Shown: positions 24,900 to 35,126 of the stretch, piece after piece | Numbering within the stretch: position 1 is the first letter of the stretch | How the letters are laid out: each line of letters begins with the position of its first letter | Assembly: GCF_006171285.1 (NCBI RefSeq) | Contig: NZ_CP040889.1 | Location: forward strand, 1,922,001-1,986,000 | DNA: 64,000 nucleotides | Direction: 5' to 3' | From: Leclercia adecarboxylata | GTDB lineage: Bacteria; Pseudomonadota; Gammaproteobacteria; Enterobacterales; Enterobacteriaceae | The notes under the pieces: model-generated | Seen by the model: only the letters and a program-made list of their open reading frames with translations | Told to the model about the DNA's origin: nothing | The model's database searches: none | Position numbers and translations under genes: made by a program

Positions 24900-25910
24900 A
24901 TGAAACGTGAACTTGCTATCGAGTTTTCCCGCGTAACCGAAGCTGCCGCCCTGGCAGGCTATAAGTGGCTTGGCCGTGGCGACAAAAATACCGCTGACGG
25001 CGCAGCCGTCCATGCCATGCGCATCATGCTTAACCAGGTCAACATCGACGGCACCATCGTGATTGGCGAAGGTGAAATCGACGAAGCGCCAATGCTCTTT
25101 ATCGGTGAAAAAGTCGGGACCGGCAAAGGCGATGCGGTGGATATCGCCGTGGATCCGATTGAAGGCACCCGCATGACCGCCATGGGCCAGGCTAACGCGC
25201 TGGCGGTGCTGGCCGTGGGCGATAAAGGCACCTTCCTCAACGCGCCGGATATGTATATGGAAAAGCTGATTGTCGGCCCTGGCGCAAAAGGGGTTATCGA
25301 CCTCAATCTGCCGCTGGCGGATAACCTGCGTAACATCGCCGCCGCGCTCAATAAACCGTTGAGCGAACTGACGGTCACTATCCTGGCTAAACCGCGCCAC
25401 GATGCGGTGATTGCCCAGATGCAGCAGCTCGGCGTGCGCGTCTTCGCCATCCCCGACGGCGACGTGGCGGCCTCCATTCTTACCTGCATGCCGGACAGCG
25501 AAGTCGACGTGCTGTACGGCATCGGCGGCGCACCGGAAGGGGTGGTCTCTGCCGCGGTGATCCGCGCCCTCGACGGGGATATGCACGGGCGTCTGCTGGC
25601 GCGCCATGAGGTGAAAGGCGACAGCGAAGAGAACCGCCGTATCGGCGAGCAGGAGCTGGCCCGCTGTGCGGCAATGGGGATTGCAGCCAACACCGTGCTG
25701 CGTCTGGACGATATGGCCCGCAACGATAACGTCATCTTCTCCGCCACCGGGATCACCAAAGGCGATCTGCTGGACGGCATCAGCCGCAAAGGCAACATGG
25801 CGACCACCGAAACGCTGCTGATCCGGGGTAAATCACGCACCATTCGCCGCATCCAGTCAATTCACTATCTGGACCGCAAAGATCCCGACGTGCAGACCCA
25901 CATTCTGTAA
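24900..25910 (+). CDS. glpX: Class II fructose-1,6-bisphosphatase
   Basis: Mn-dependent phosphatase in gluconeogenesis. 336 residues from MKRELAIEFSRVTE; an upstream in-frame start would add five residues. Metal-binding motifs GEGEIDEAPMLFIGE near residue 57 and DPIEGTRMTA near 85. It follows glpK after a palindromic repeat and may be read through from glpFK, as in E. coli. Confidence 0.97.
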   Translation: MKRELAIEFSRVTEAAALAGYKWLGRGDKNTADGAAVHAMRIMLNQVNIDGTIVIGEGEIDEAPMLFIGEKVGTGKGDAVDIAVDPIEGTRMTAMGQANALAVLAVGDKGTFLNAPDMYMEKLIVGPGAKGVIDLNLPLADNLRNIAAALNKPLSELTVTILAKPRHDAVIAQMQQLGVRVFAIPDGDVAASILTCMPDSEVDVLYGIGGAPEGVVSAAVIRALDGDMHGRLLARHEVKGDSEENRRIGEQELARCAAMGIAANTVLRLDDMARNDNVIFSATGITKGDLLDGISRKGNMATTETLLIRGKSRTIRRIQSIHYLDRKDPDVQTHIL

Positions 25911-26006
25911 AACCGTTTGATCAATTGAGCTTTCCGGCCCGCCCGGGCTGGAAATCTCCCCTCCAGGAAAGGAAGATAGATCCCGACATAAGCACAGGAG
26001 AACATC

Positions 26007-26753
26007 ATGGCTGACTGGGTAACAGGCAAAGTTAAAAAGGTAGAATTCTGGACCGATGCACTATTTAGTCTCACCGTTCATGCGCCCATCCACCCCTTCA
26101 CGGCGGGGCAGTTTGCCAAGCTGGGGCTGGAGATCGACGGCGAACGCGTGCAGCGCGCCTACTCCTATGTCAACGCGCCGGATAACCCGGATCTCGAGTT
26201 CTATCTTGTCACCGTCCCCGACGGCAAACTCAGCCCGCGTCTGGCGGCACTAAAACCCGACGATGAGATCCAGATTGTCAGCGAAGCCGCTGGCTTCTTC
26301 GTGCTGGATGAAGTACCCGACTGCGAAACGCTGTGGATGCTGGCGACCGGTACCGCCATCGGCCCTTACCTGTCGATCCTGCAGTATGGGCAAGACCTCG
26401 ACCGCTTCAAGAATATCGTGCTGGTGCATGCCGCGCGCTATGCCGCAGACCTGAGCTACCTGCCGCTGATGCAGGAGCTGCAGAAGCGCTATGAAGGGAA
26501 AGTGAAAATCCAGACGGTAGTGAGCCGTGAAACGGTAGCGGGGTCACTCAACGGGCGCGTCCCGGCCCTGATTGAAAATGGCGAACTGGAAGCCGCCGTA
26601 GGTCTGAAAATGGATGCAGCCACCAGCCATGTGATGCTGTGCGGTAACCCGCAGATGGTGCGCGACACCCAGCAGCTGCTGAAAGAGACCCGGCAGATGA
26701 CCAAACATTTACGCCGTCGGCCGGGCCATATGACCGCAGAGCACTACTGGTAA
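26007..26753 (+). CDS. fpr: Ferredoxin/flavodoxin-NADP+ reductase
   Basis: FAD enzyme passing electrons from NADPH to flavodoxin or ferredoxin. 248 residues. FAD-binding RAYSYVNAPDN near residue 50 and the NADP-binding LATGTAIGPYLSIL near 111; ends in the family AEHYW. Its stop codon directly abuts the stop codon of yiiR on the other strand with no bases between. Confidence 0.97.
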   Translation: MADWVTGKVKKVEFWTDALFSLTVHAPIHPFTAGQFAKLGLEIDGERVQRAYSYVNAPDNPDLEFYLVTVPDGKLSPRLAALKPDDEIQIVSEAAGFFVLDEVPDCETLWMLATGTAIGPYLSILQYGQDLDRFKNIVLVHAARYAADLSYLPLMQELQKRYEGKVKIQTVVSRETVAGSLNGRVPALIENGELEAAVGLKMDAATSHVMLCGNPQMVRDTQQLLKETRQMTKHLRRRPGHMTAEHYW

Positions 26754-27173
26754 TCAGCGGTACTTCACGTCGATCGTATCTTTACCGTATTTATTCTCGC
26801 CCTGGGTGCCAACGAACGCGCCCAGGTCGACAATCATCATCACAAAAATAACGGTGGGGATCAGCCTGCCAACCACCCACGGCAGCATGGAAGGGAGCAT
26901 CGACCAGTTGCCAGCCAGCAGCATCCACGCCAGCACCACCAGCAGCGCCCACAGCCCCGAACGTCCACGATCGTGCAGACGTTTCACTAACACCGCTGCG
27001 GTCGGCCATAGCAGCGACACCAGCGCGAAGGCCGCCGTCTGGGTGCTCAGCCACGCGTTATTGGCAAAAATAAACAGAGCCAGCATGGCGACAATCCATA
27101 CACCAATCCAGATCCAGAAATCACGGCGTCCAATACGCCCTTTGAATGCAAACAACCACTGCTGTATGGTCAT
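26754..27173 (-). CDS. yiiR: DUF805 membrane protein (YiiR)
   Basis: Small inner-membrane protein of unknown function. 139 residues with three to four hydrophobic segments; the N-terminal QQWLFAFKGRIGRRDFWIW and the RLHDRGRSG motif are typical of DUF805. Same position, next to fpr and yiiQ, as E. coli yiiR. Confidence 0.9.
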   Translation of the reverse strand: MTIQQWLFAFKGRIGRRDFWIWIGVWIVAMLALFIFANNAWLSTQTAAFALVSLLWPTAAVLVKRLHDRGRSGLWALLVVLAWMLLAGNWSMLPSMLPWVVGRLIPTVIFVMMIVDLGAFVGTQGENKYGKDTIDVKYR

Positions 27174-27283
27174 GTCAGGTTCCTTAAAATCATTGCGGAG
27201 CGTAGTTTACCCTGGAGTCGCATCCTTTTGACAAGCCAGCCGGATCCCGTTTTAATCGTGGGCAGTAACATTCAGAGACTTTA

Positions 27284-27883
27284 TTGATGAAGATGTGGTT
27301 TCACCTTATTTGGCTGGGTTTAACACTGTTAAGTGCGAGCTTTTCTCTGCGTGCTGCCGAGACCTCCGCACCGGCTACCGCACCCTACGTGATGCCGGGC
27401 GCGCCGACGTTCGATCAGTCCATTAGCCTGTTCCGTGAAGCCTTTAATCAGGATAATCCAACCCTGCCGCTCAGTGAGTTTCGCTCCATCGACGGCGCCC
27501 GCGATACCCCGAACCTGACCCGGGCTGCCAGCAAAATTAATGAGAATCTGTACGCCTCCACGGCGCTGGAGCGTGGAACCCTCAAAATTAAGAGTATGCA
27601 GGTCACCTGGCTGCCGATTCAGGGGCCGGAACAGAAAGCCGCCAAAGCCAAAGCGCTGGAGTATATGAGCGCGATATTACGCGCGTTCACCCCTGCGCTG
27701 ACCAAATCCCAGAGCCAGCAAAAACTGCAAAAGCTGCTCACCGCCGGTAAAAACAAACGCTACTACGCCGAAACGGAAGGTGCGGTTCGCTATGTGGTGG
27801 CAGATAACGGCGAAAAGGGGCTGACCTTCGCTGTTGAACCGATTAAGCTGGCGTTATCTGAGACTCTCGGCGGCTCGAATTAA
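27284..27883 (+). CDS. yiiQ: DUF1454 periplasmic protein YiiQ
   Basis: 199-residue protein of unknown function with a likely signal peptide (MKMWFHLIWLGLTLLSASF, cut near AAA/AET at residues 24-26). Located just upstream of tpiA as in E. coli. The start could be either of two adjacent ATG codons. Confidence 0.9.
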   Translation: MMKMWFHLIWLGLTLLSASFSLRAAETSAPATAPYVMPGAPTFDQSISLFREAFNQDNPTLPLSEFRSIDGARDTPNLTRAASKINENLYASTALERGTLKIKSMQVTWLPIQGPEQKAAKAKALEYMSAILRAFTPALTKSQSQQKLQKLLTAGKNKRYYAETEGAVRYVVADNGEKGLTFAVEPIKLALSETLGGSN

Positions 27884-27993
27884 TGACAAAAAGCAAAGCC
27901 TTTCGAGGGAAAATCTCTATACTGATTCACAGACCATGCTGCCCAATCGGGTGGCCATATTCCTTAATTCGCTCTTGAGCGTGGAGAATTGAA

Positions 27994-28761
27994 ATGCGAC
28001 ATCCTTTAGTGATGGGTAACTGGAAACTGAACGGCAGCCGCCACATGGTAAACGAGCTGGTAGCTAACCTGCGTAAAGAGCTGGCTGGCGTGACTGGCTG
28101 TGCTGTTGCTATCGCTCCGCCGGACATGTACCTGGATATGGCTAAGAAAGCGGCTGACGGCAGCCACATCGTTCTGGGTGCTCAGAACGTTGACGTTAAC
28201 CTGTCTGGCGCGTTCACCGGTGAAACCTCCGCTGAAATGCTGAAAGATATCGGCGCGAAATACATCATCATCGGCCACTCTGAGCGTCGCACCTATCACA
28301 AAGAGTCCGACGAGTTCATCGCTAAGAAATTCGCGGTGCTGAAAGAGCAGGGTCTGATCCCGGTTCTGTGCATCGGTGAAACCGAAGCAGAAAACGAAGC
28401 GGGCAAAACTGAAGAAGTGTGCGCACGTCAGATCGACGCAGTGCTGACCACTCAGGGCGCGGCAGCGTTCGAAGGCGCGGTCATTGCTTACGAGCCAGTA
28501 TGGGCGATCGGTACCGGCAAATCTGCAACCCCAGCACAGGCTCAGGCCGTTCACAAATTCATCCGTGACCACATTGCGAAAGCCGACGCGAAAGTTGCTG
28601 AGCAAGTGATCATCCAGTACGGCGGTTCCGTAAACGCAGCGAACGCCGCAGAGCTGTTCACCCAGCCTGACATCGACGGCGCGCTGGTTGGCGGCGCATC
28701 CCTGAAAGCAGACGCTTTCGCGGTGATCGTTAAAGCAGCAGAAGCCGCTAAAAAGGCGTAA
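27994..28761 (+). CDS. tpiA: Triosephosphate isomerase
   Basis: Interconverts glyceraldehyde 3-phosphate and dihydroxyacetone phosphate. 255 residues. The catalytic residues sit in MGNWKLNGS (Lys), IIGHSERR (His) and [11 protein letters not shown] (Glu plus loop 6). Codon use is strongly biased to common codons, as expected for a highly expressed gene. Confidence 0.98.
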   Translation: MRHPLVMGNWKLNGSRHMVNELVANLRKELAGVTGCAVAIAPPDMYLDMAKKAADGSHIVLGAQNVDVNLSGAFTGETSAEMLKDIGAKYIIIGHSERRTYHKESDEFIAKKFAVLKEQGLIPVLCIGETEAENEAGKTEEVCARQIDAVLTTQGAAAFEGAVIAYEPVWAIGTGKSATPAQAQAVHKFIRDHIAKADAKVAEQVIIQYGGSVNAANAAELFTQPDIDGALVGGASLKADAFAVIVKAAEAAKKA

Positions 28762-28770
28762 TTGCCTTTG

Positions 28771-28845
28771 TGGCGGGTGGCGCTTCGCTAACCCGCCCTA
28801 CGGTTCTGTAGGCCCGGTAAGCGCCAGCGCCACCGGGCTTTTTTA
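28771..28845. repeat. REP-like palindrome pair after tpiA
   Basis: GGCGGGTGGCGCTTCGCTAACCCGCC and an inverted GGCCCGGTAAGCGCCAGCGCCACCGGGC unit followed by a T run; it probably also terminates tpiA. Confidence 0.8.
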
Positions 28846-30147
28846 CAGCCGTCCCAACATGCTAAACCACAGATAATCCAGCGGCAGCAGCACCAGATAC
28901 GTTGCCACCGCCAGCGCCAGACAGAGCAGCATCCCCGCCCGCGCAGGCACCCTTCCCAGCCCCATCGCCACCACAATCGGCGACGCCTGATACGGCAGCA
29001 GCGGCGTGGAATACCCCAGCACCTGAATCATGATCACCGATAATAACGGAAAGCCGGTGGCATCCGAGAAGCTTTGCGCCAGCGTGGTGTACAGGGCCGG
29101 CACGCCGTTGGCAGTCATGATGAAGTTCAGCGCGGTGGTGATGCCGGTCAGCGCGAGGAAACTGGTGAACGGCGCGTCGGCATCCAGCGGCATCACCCGC
29201 ATCAACGCCTCACCCACGGCATTGCCAATCCCGGTCTGCGTCACGGTGATCGCCAGCCCCAGAATGCCCGCCACATAGATACAGGTGCGCATATTCACCC
29301 CGGCCGAGAACTCCTCCCCGGTAATAAAACCCACGCGCGGCAGCATCACCACAACCGACGCCGCAAGCCCCGTCCACGCCGGGCCAATGCCGTGCCAGCT
29401 TTCGGTCACCCACATCACCAGCACCACCGCCAGCAGCCAGGCGAGGCGTTTTTCGTCGCGGCCCATAGGCTCCGACGAAGTCAGATCCTGCGCCGGTTTG
29501 GGCGCACCAGGAAACAGCCAGCAAATCAGGCCGATCAGAATCAGGCCCTTGAGAATGCCCAGCACCGGGGTATGCAACAGCAGGTAGGGAACATAGTTGA
29601 GATGGATCCCGTACGAGCCCTCCGCCGCCCCGCTCATCACCAGATTGGGCACGTTGGCAGGCAGGATAGTGGCCGACAGCTGGAAGGTGCCAAACCCCAC
29701 CGCCAGCGCCAGGCCGAACCATGCCCGGGAGCCGTCGGCAATGCCCGCCCGCTTCGCCATCGCCGCCACAATGGGCATCAGCAGCGCAATACGCCCCATG
29801 TTGGAAGGCATAACAAACGCCAGCGCATAGGTGAGCAGCACCACGCTTGCCACCATCAGCGGCCAGGAGTCGGTCAGCCTGGAGGATAATGCCCGCGCCG
29901 CCCTGTCCGCCAGCCCGGTTTTGCGGATCGCCACGCCCAGCACAAACCCGCTGAATACCAGCCAGAACGCCGACGATGCAAAACCGCCAAAGATCACCTC
30001 CGGCGGCGCAATTCTGGCGATCATCGCCGCGGTAAAAAACAGCAGCGCGGTGATAAATTCCGGCAGCAGCGAGGTGGCCCAGAGCACAATAGTGACGCCG
30101 ACGATCAGCGAGGGCAGAAACAGCGGATGAGTTAACCAGAGCGACAT
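28843..30147 (-). CDS. DASS/SLC13-family anion transporter
   Basis: 434-residue membrane protein with about 11-12 hydrophobic segments, of the divalent anion:sodium symporter type (dicarboxylate, citrate or sulfate). Supporting motifs include the SNMGRIALLMPIVAAMA and PANVPNLVMSGA substrate/sodium loops and TALNFIMTANGVPALYTTLA in the second repeat. Absent between tpiA and cdh in E. coli K-12, so it is an insertion or a retained ancestral gene. The substrate cannot be told. sbp (sulfate binding) lies nearby, but a link is speculative. Confidence 0.85.
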   Translation of the reverse strand: MSLWLTHPLFLPSLIVGVTIVLWATSLLPEFITALLFFTAAMIARIAPPEVIFGGFASSAFWLVFSGFVLGVAIRKTGLADRAARALSSRLTDSWPLMVASVVLLTYALAFVMPSNMGRIALLMPIVAAMAKRAGIADGSRAWFGLALAVGFGTFQLSATILPANVPNLVMSGAAEGSYGIHLNYVPYLLLHTPVLGILKGLILIGLICWLFPGAPKPAQDLTSSEPMGRDEKRLAWLLAVVLVMWVTESWHGIGPAWTGLAASVVVMLPRVGFITGEEFSAGVNMRTCIYVAGILGLAITVTQTGIGNAVGEALMRVMPLDADAPFTSFLALTGITTALNFIMTANGVPALYTTLAQSFSDATGFPLLSVIMIQVLGYSTPLLPYQASPIVVAMGLGRVPARAGMLLCLALAVATYLVLLPLDYLWFSMLGRL

Positions 30148-30220
30148 ACCTGTCTCCTGTAGAATTTTTCAGCAAGTCTACGGCGACAGGCAGGGCGAGT
30201 AAACGCTATTTATGGTGGGG

Positions 30221-30964
30221 TCAATTCAGGATATCGCATTGATGATCCTGCAATTCCTCAGCAGATGCGCGGTTAAGCGTCAGCAGATTTCGCTCGGTTG
30301 CCAGCAGCACAAACGACCCGTCGGACTGCTGCGCCATCGCCAGCGCAAAACGCCCCATATGGTCGCGCGCTTCCGGCAGCTCTTCTGCCAGCATCATAAA
30401 CGGACTGCGCTTCACCAGCTCAGCCTCCGTTACCCGACGCGCCAGATACTCATGCCCTTCCAGCCCGCCGGGGAACGGCAGCCACTGGGTGCTGATTTGG
30501 CCCTGATTCGCATTGAGCTTCTCGCGCACGTCCGGGTGCAGGCAGGAGATGTGGATATGAAAATGGTTTTGCGTGCGCCCGGTCGGGGAGTTGATGGTCA
30601 GCGAAACCGCGCTGTCAGGCACGCTGCTCCCCCGCTTCATGCTCATAAAGTTGCGCGACTGCCACGCCAGCCAGAAGAAATTCGGCGTATGAGCCTCGAT
30701 CAGAAGCGGGCTTTCGGTACCGTTGATGCGGTACGTTGGCATCAGCAGATACTGCAGCGGCCCGTTGCGGTCTTTAAACACCACATATCCCGCATCCGTC
30801 TTAACCTGCGCGCAGGGTGCCGGGTTACGGTTTTGCATCTGATTGGGCACACACTGGTCAAGAACAATATGCCGTAGCGCATTTGGGTTACCCGTTTTCA
30901 TCCACAGCCAGCCGCCCGCAGCGAGTACGATGATAACCAGCACCAGCACGATTATTTTTTTCAC
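30221..30964 (-). CDS. cdh: CDP-diacylglycerol pyrophosphatase
   Basis: Hydrolyses CDP-diacylglycerol to phosphatidate and CMP. 247 residues with an N-terminal membrane anchor (about residues 4-22). The HIT-like histidine cluster is NHFHIHISC near residue 128. Located between the DASS gene and sbp; in E. coli it follows tpiA directly. Confidence 0.94.
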   Translation of the reverse strand: MKKIIVLVLVIIVLAAGGWLWMKTGNPNALRHIVLDQCVPNQMQNRNPAPCAQVKTDAGYVVFKDRNGPLQYLLMPTYRINGTESPLLIEAHTPNFFWLAWQSRNFMSMKRGSSVPDSAVSLTINSPTGRTQNHFHIHISCLHPDVREKLNANQGQISTQWLPFPGGLEGHEYLARRVTEAELVKRSPFMMLAEELPEARDHMGRFALAMAQQSDGSFVLLATERNLLTLNRASAEELQDHQCDILN

Positions 30965-31020
30965 AGCGCGTTACCTGTATCCATTTGAAGTGAAAGAGTA
31001 ACGCATAAAGATGACCAAAT

Positions 31021-31050
31021 AAAAAACCCGGCGGATTTCTCGCACCGGGT
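31021..31050 (-). terminator. sbp terminator
   Basis: On the minus strand ACCCGG...CCGGGT with a loop, followed by a T run, directly after the sbp stop. Confidence 0.85.
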
Positions 31051-31075
31051 CACCGTGTCGTTCTTTAAGAGACGA

Positions 31076-32065
31076 TTAACGCTGGTTGATCTGATCGAAG
31101 GTGCCGCCATTCGAGAAGTGATCTTTCTGCGCTTTCGTCCAGCCGCCGAAGACCTGATCGATAGTGAACAGCTTCAGTTTCGGGAACGCGTTCTCATATT
31201 TCTTCGCCACCGCCTCATCACGAGGACGGTAGAAGTTCTTCGCGGCGATCTCCTGGCCTTCCGGGGTGTAAAGGTACTTCAGGTAGGCTTCAGCCACGGC
31301 CTGGGTGCCTTTCTTGTCCACTACTTTGTCGACAACGGAGACGGTTGGCTCAGCCAGAATGGATTCGCTTGGAGTGACGATTTCAAACTTGTCTTTGCCC
31401 AGCTCGTTGGTTGCCAGCAGCGCTTCGTTTTCCCACGCAATCAGCACATCGCCAATGCCGCGTTCAACGAAGGTGTTAGTCGCGCCGCGCGCACCGGAAT
31501 CCAGCACTTCGACGTTCTTAAACAGCGCTTTTACGAACTCCTGAGCCTTGGCCTGATCCCCATTGTTATGGTGCAGGGCGTAACCCCATGCCGCCAGATA
31601 GTTCCAGCGTGCGCCGCCAGAGCTTTTTGGGTTCGGGGTGATGACCGACACGCCCGGCTTAACCAGATCGTTCCAGTCATGGATCTGTTTCGGGTTGCCT
31701 TTGCGCACCAGGAACACGATGGTGGAGGTATAAGGTGCAGAGTTGTCCGGCAGGCGTTTGATCCAGTTTTTATCGATACGGCCGCGTTCTGCAATGGCAT
31801 CCACGTCATACGCCAGCGCCAGGGTCACGACGTCGGCTTCGATACCGTTAATCACCGAGGTCGCCTGCTTGCCGGAGCCGCCGTGAGACTGGCGGATCAC
31901 GACGTTATCGCCGGTTTCCTGTTTCCAGTGTGCGGCGAACGCTTTGTTGTACTGGTCGTACAGCTCACGCGTCGGATCGTAAGACACGTTCAGTAACTGG
32001 ATATCCTTTGCCAGAACGCTGGTCGATGCCAGCAATAAAGTTAACCCCACGCCCCATTTGTTCAT
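31076..32065 (-). CDS. sbp: Periplasmic sulfate-binding protein
   Basis: Binds sulfate for the CysTWA importer. 329 residues with signal peptide [19 protein letters not shown], cut before KDIQLL. Family segments SHGGSGKQ and [19 protein letters not shown] near residue 150 are present. Regulation by CysB is expected from the family. Confidence 0.97.
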   Translation of the reverse strand: MNKWGVGLTLLLASTSVLAKDIQLLNVSYDPTRELYDQYNKAFAAHWKQETGDNVVIRQSHGGSGKQATSVINGIEADVVTLALAYDVDAIAERGRIDKNWIKRLPDNSAPYTSTIVFLVRKGNPKQIHDWNDLVKPGVSVITPNPKSSGGARWNYLAAWGYALHHNNGDQAKAQEFVKALFKNVEVLDSGARGATNTFVERGIGDVLIAWENEALLATNELGKDKFEIVTPSESILAEPTVSVVDKVVDKKGTQAVAEAYLKYLYTPEGQEIAAKNFYRPRDEAVAKKYENAFPKLKLFTIDQVFGGWTKAQKDHFSNGGTFDQINQR

Positions 32066-32189
32066 CGTCCAACTCTCTTAATGTTGTGTTTGATGAATGC
32101 AGCGTGCCAGAAAGCAAACCAATGATTAAAGAATAAAAAAAGATTGGCTATAACTTGCGGGAATAAAAAGCAGTATTGTGCACAGAAAA

Positions 32190-32267
32190 AAGCCCGGTGG
32201 CGCACAGCGATCCGGGCCTACGAACCCTGCTTTTGTAGGCCGGGTAAGGCGCAGCCGCCACCCGGCA
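32190..32267. repeat. REP-like palindrome pair between pfkA and sbp
   Basis: GCCCGGTGGCGCACAGCG and inverted GCGCAGCCGCCACCCGGC units joined by a GTAGGCC linker; it also acts as the likely pfkA transcript end. Confidence 0.85.
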
Positions 32268-32279
32268 ACAAGAGGCTGA

Positions 32280-33242
32280 TTAGTAAAGCTTTTTCGCGCA
32301 GTCTAGCCAGTCACCTTTGAACGGACGCTTCATGTTTTCGATAGCGTCGATGATGTCATGGTGAACCAGTTTTTCGTTCTGAATACCGACGCAACGACCG
32401 CCGAAGCCCTGCTGCAGCAGCTCAATCGCGTAGGCACCCATACGGGAAGCCAGGATACGGTCGTAAGGACCCGGTGAGCCGCCGCGCTGGATGTGGCCGA
32501 GAACGGTAGCGCGGGTTTCGCGTTTGGTTTCGGTTTCGATGTACTTCGCCAGCTCGTCCACGTCGCAGATGTGCTCGGTGATGGCAACGATAGCGTGTTT
32601 CTTACCTTTGGCGATACCGGCTTTGATTTCTGCCACCAGGTCTTCACGGCTGAATTCCACTTCCGGAACCACCACGAACTCACAGCCACCAGCAATGGCT
32701 GCCGCCAGGGTCAGGTCGCCACAGTAGCGGCCCATTACTTCAACGATAGAGATACGCTGGTGAGAAGAAGAGGTGTCGCGCAGACGGTCAATCGCTTCAA
32801 CAACGGTACCCAGCGCAGTGAAGTAACCGATGGTGTAGTCGGTACCTTTGATGTCGTTGTCGATGGTGCCTGGCAGACCGATGCACGGGAAGCCCATTTC
32901 AGTCAGGCGTTTTGCACCCATGTAGGAGCCGTCGCCGCCGATAACAACCAGCGCGTCCAGACCACGTTTTTTCATGTTCTCGATAGCCACTTCACGGATG
33001 CGCTCGTCGCGGAATTCCGGGAAGCGTGCGGAGCCCAGGAAGGTGCCGCCACGGTTAATCATGTCGGAAACACTGTAGCGGTCGAGCTGCACCATACGAT
33101 CTTCATACAGGCCCAGATAACCGTCATAGATACCAAAAACTTCCAGACCTTCCGTCAACGCAGCACGAACCACGCCACGAATTGCTGCGTTCATGCCGGG
33201 CGCATCACCGCCGCTTGTCAACACACCGATTTTCTTAATCAT
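32280..33242 (-). CDS. pfkA: 6-phosphofructokinase I
   Basis: Allosteric ATP-dependent phosphofructokinase. 320 residues from [18 protein letters not shown]; the frame is open 29 residues further upstream but that part is not conserved. ATP-binding [13 protein letters not shown] near residue 11, catalytic [15 protein letters not shown] near 125, and [10 protein letters not shown] near 169. Confidence 0.98.
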   Translation of the reverse strand: MIKKIGVLTSGGDAPGMNAAIRGVVRAALTEGLEVFGIYDGYLGLYEDRMVQLDRYSVSDMINRGGTFLGSARFPEFRDERIREVAIENMKKRGLDALVVIGGDGSYMGAKRLTEMGFPCIGLPGTIDNDIKGTDYTIGYFTALGTVVEAIDRLRDTSSSHQRISIVEVMGRYCGDLTLAAAIAGGCEFVVVPEVEFSREDLVAEIKAGIAKGKKHAIVAITEHICDVDELAKYIETETKRETRATVLGHIQRGGSPGPYDRILASRMGAYAIELLQQGFGGRCVGIQNEKLVHHDIIDAIENMKRPFKGDWLDCAKKLY

Positions 33243-33421
33243 GACTACCTCTGAACTTAGGAATGCAAAAATGAAATCTGTTGCCGGAAGACGTCTATCG
33301 ACCAACGAATACTGCAAATAGTATATCAACCACTTCCAGCTGAATTGATTCAGGTCAGACCAAATGGCGGTTATTTTTCCACAAAATGCTGCCCTGGTTC
33401 ACTTTTTTACAACGAATTACG

Positions 33422-34322
33422 AAAGCTCAAAATGTCCATTGCCTGGCTTAGGTACGACTGAGCAGGGATCCTGGTGAATAATGACGTCTGACCCCGGGAA
33501 ACGCTGCAAAATCGCCTGCTCAACCTGTTCAGCCACCAGATGTGCCTGAACGAGCGGCAGGTTATCTTCCATTTCTAAATGAATCTGAATAAAGCGGGTC
33601 GGCCCTGACTGCCGCGTGCGAAGATCGTGAGCGCCACTGACGCCTGGCCAGGAGGTCACAATTTCAAAGATATCATGCCGTTCTGCGTCTGGCAGTGCGC
33701 GATCGAGCAGCGATTGCACCGCATCGTACCCCATACGTAACGCACTGTATAAAATATAGAATCCAATCCCTAACGCAAACAGCGCATCGGCCCGGTGCCA
33801 GCCATACCAGGCCAGACCGAGCGCAATAAGAATCGCGCCGTTCATCATAACATCAGACTGATAATGAAGCATATCCGCCCGTACCGCCTGACTTTGGGTT
33901 TTGCGTACCACCCAGCGCTGGAACGTTACCAGAACTAATGTGCTTATAAGTGCAATTATTGTCACCACTACGCCAACGCCGGGATCTTTCATTGGCGACG
34001 GGGTATACAGGTGCTGAATACCGGTCAAAAAGAGAAACAGCGCCGAACCGGAGATAAACATACTTTGCGCCAGCGCCGCCAGCGACTCCGCTTTGCCATG
34101 GCCAAAGGTATGCTCTTCATCTGCCGGCTGCAGAGAGTAGCGCACCACCCAGAGGTTAGTGACCGAGGCGGCAATATCCACCAGGGAGTCGACCAGCGCC
34201 GCCAGAATACTGACCGAACCGGTATACCACCACGCGAAGATTTTAATCACTAACAGGCACGACGCCATGATCGTCGCGGCGATTGCGGCCCGGCTGACCA
34301 GCCGTCCATAGGATTGATTCAT
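33422..34322 (-). CDS. fieF: Cation-efflux pump FieF (zinc/iron)
   Basis: Cation diffusion facilitator exporting Zn(II)/Fe(II) against the proton gradient. The coding region ends at position 33417 and starts at this ATG (301 residues, [13 protein letters not shown]); a start five residues upstream is less likely. Six membrane helices, the metal site DSLVDIAAS near residue 45 paired with [10 protein letters not shown] near 153, and a cytoplasmic C-terminal domain with HDLRTRQSG and the IIHQDPC end. Confidence 0.95.
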
Positions 34323-34411
34323 AAACACTCCTGTCATGCTATGCCGCTAGTATAACGGATGCAGGGGAGTCAATAAGATGAATAAAGGGTTAACGCATTT
34401 TAATGATGGGC

Positions 34412-34469
34412 AAAAAAAACCCCCTCATCATGAGGGGGAAGACAGGGATGGTGTCTATGGCAAGGAAAA
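34412..34469 (-). ncRNA. cpxQ: CpxQ small RNA in the 3' end of cpxP
   Basis: The minus strand just after the cpxP stop reads TTTTCCTTGCCATAGACACC, then ATCCCTGTCTT, a CCCCCTCATGATGAGGGGG hairpin and a T run. This matches CpxQ of E. coli/Salmonella as I remember it, an Hfq-binding RNA released from cpxP mRNA by RNase E that represses envelope-protein mRNAs. The hairpin (34419-34438) is also the cpxP terminator. The 5' processing end is approximate. Confidence 0.85.
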
Positions 34470-34475
34470 CAGGGT

Positions 34476-34979
34476 CTACTGGTTACTACGGGTATTGCTA
34501 CTAAAAAGCGTCGATTCGGCGTTCTTCTGCATCCGTGCAACCTCGCGCAACTGATCCATACGTTGCTGGTGTTTCTGGTTCAAAACCGCTTGCTGCTCTG
34601 GCGTTAGCAGGTGAAACATCTGGTTGCGGACCCGGGCCATCTCGACCTGGCGGGCAACCTGTTCCTGCGCCATCTTATCTGCCTGAGCGCGTACAGCGTT
34701 TTCGTCAAAATTTTCTGCGGTGACAAGGCGATGCATTGTCTCCATTTCGCTAACATTAACAGGGGGCTGGTCATGCCGGGCCCGCTGCATCAGATCTCGC
34801 ATCTGTTGACGCTGATGTTCGGTTAAACTTATGCCGTCAAACATATGGCCCTGGCCGCTTTGCTGCGCAATCCCCTCTGCTGAGGAACGGTTATCGCCGG
34901 TGATAGCTCCAGCAGCCTGGCTAAATGCACTAAACGCCAGCGTTGAGGCCATGACGGCAGCGGTAACTATGCGCATCAC
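34476..34979 (-). CDS. cpxP: Periplasmic adaptor CpxP
   Basis: Periplasmic inhibitor of CpxA and adaptor for misfolded proteins. 167 residues, signal peptide about residues 1-22, and two LTxxQ motifs: [10 protein letters not shown] and [10 protein letters not shown]. Divergent from cpxRA with a CpxR box between. Its 3' end yields CpxQ. Confidence 0.95.
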   Translation of the reverse strand: MMRIVTAAVMASTLAFSAFSQAAGAITGDNRSSAEGIAQQSGQGHMFDGISLTEHQRQQMRDLMQRARHDQPPVNVSEMETMHRLVTAENFDENAVRAQADKMAQEQVARQVEMARVRNQMFHLLTPEQQAVLNQKHQQRMDQLREVARMQKNAESTLFSSNTRSNQ

Positions 34980-35056
34980 TTACTCCCAAAATCTTTCGTG
35001 TCGCGATTCAACGAGAGACAGTCTACGATTCAGGCTGCAAACATGCGTCAGGGGGT

Positions 35057-35071
35057 GTAAAACAACGTAAA
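35057..35071. promoter_or_regulatory. CpxR box between cpxP and cpxR
   Basis: Exact consensus GTAAA-N5-GTAAA (spacer ACAAC) in the 147-base divergent region; phosphorylated CpxR here activates cpxP and autoregulates cpxRA. Confidence 0.92.
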
Positions 35072-35126
35072 GTCATGGATTAGAGAGCCTTGATGACGTA
35101 ATTTCTGCCTCGGAGGTATTTAAACA

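Noticed and set aside
24738..25607. A 289-codon minus-strand frame overlapping glpX and the palindrome doublet
   Set aside because: Part of it is translation of the repeat (repeated Pro/Gly/Arg), the rest is antisense to glpX.
25920..25975. Inverted repeat TTCCGGCCC/GGGCTGGAA before fpr as a SoxS or terminator site
   Set aside because: Symmetry does not match the SoxS box and no T run is present; it could be a weak glpX transcript end but evidence is thin.
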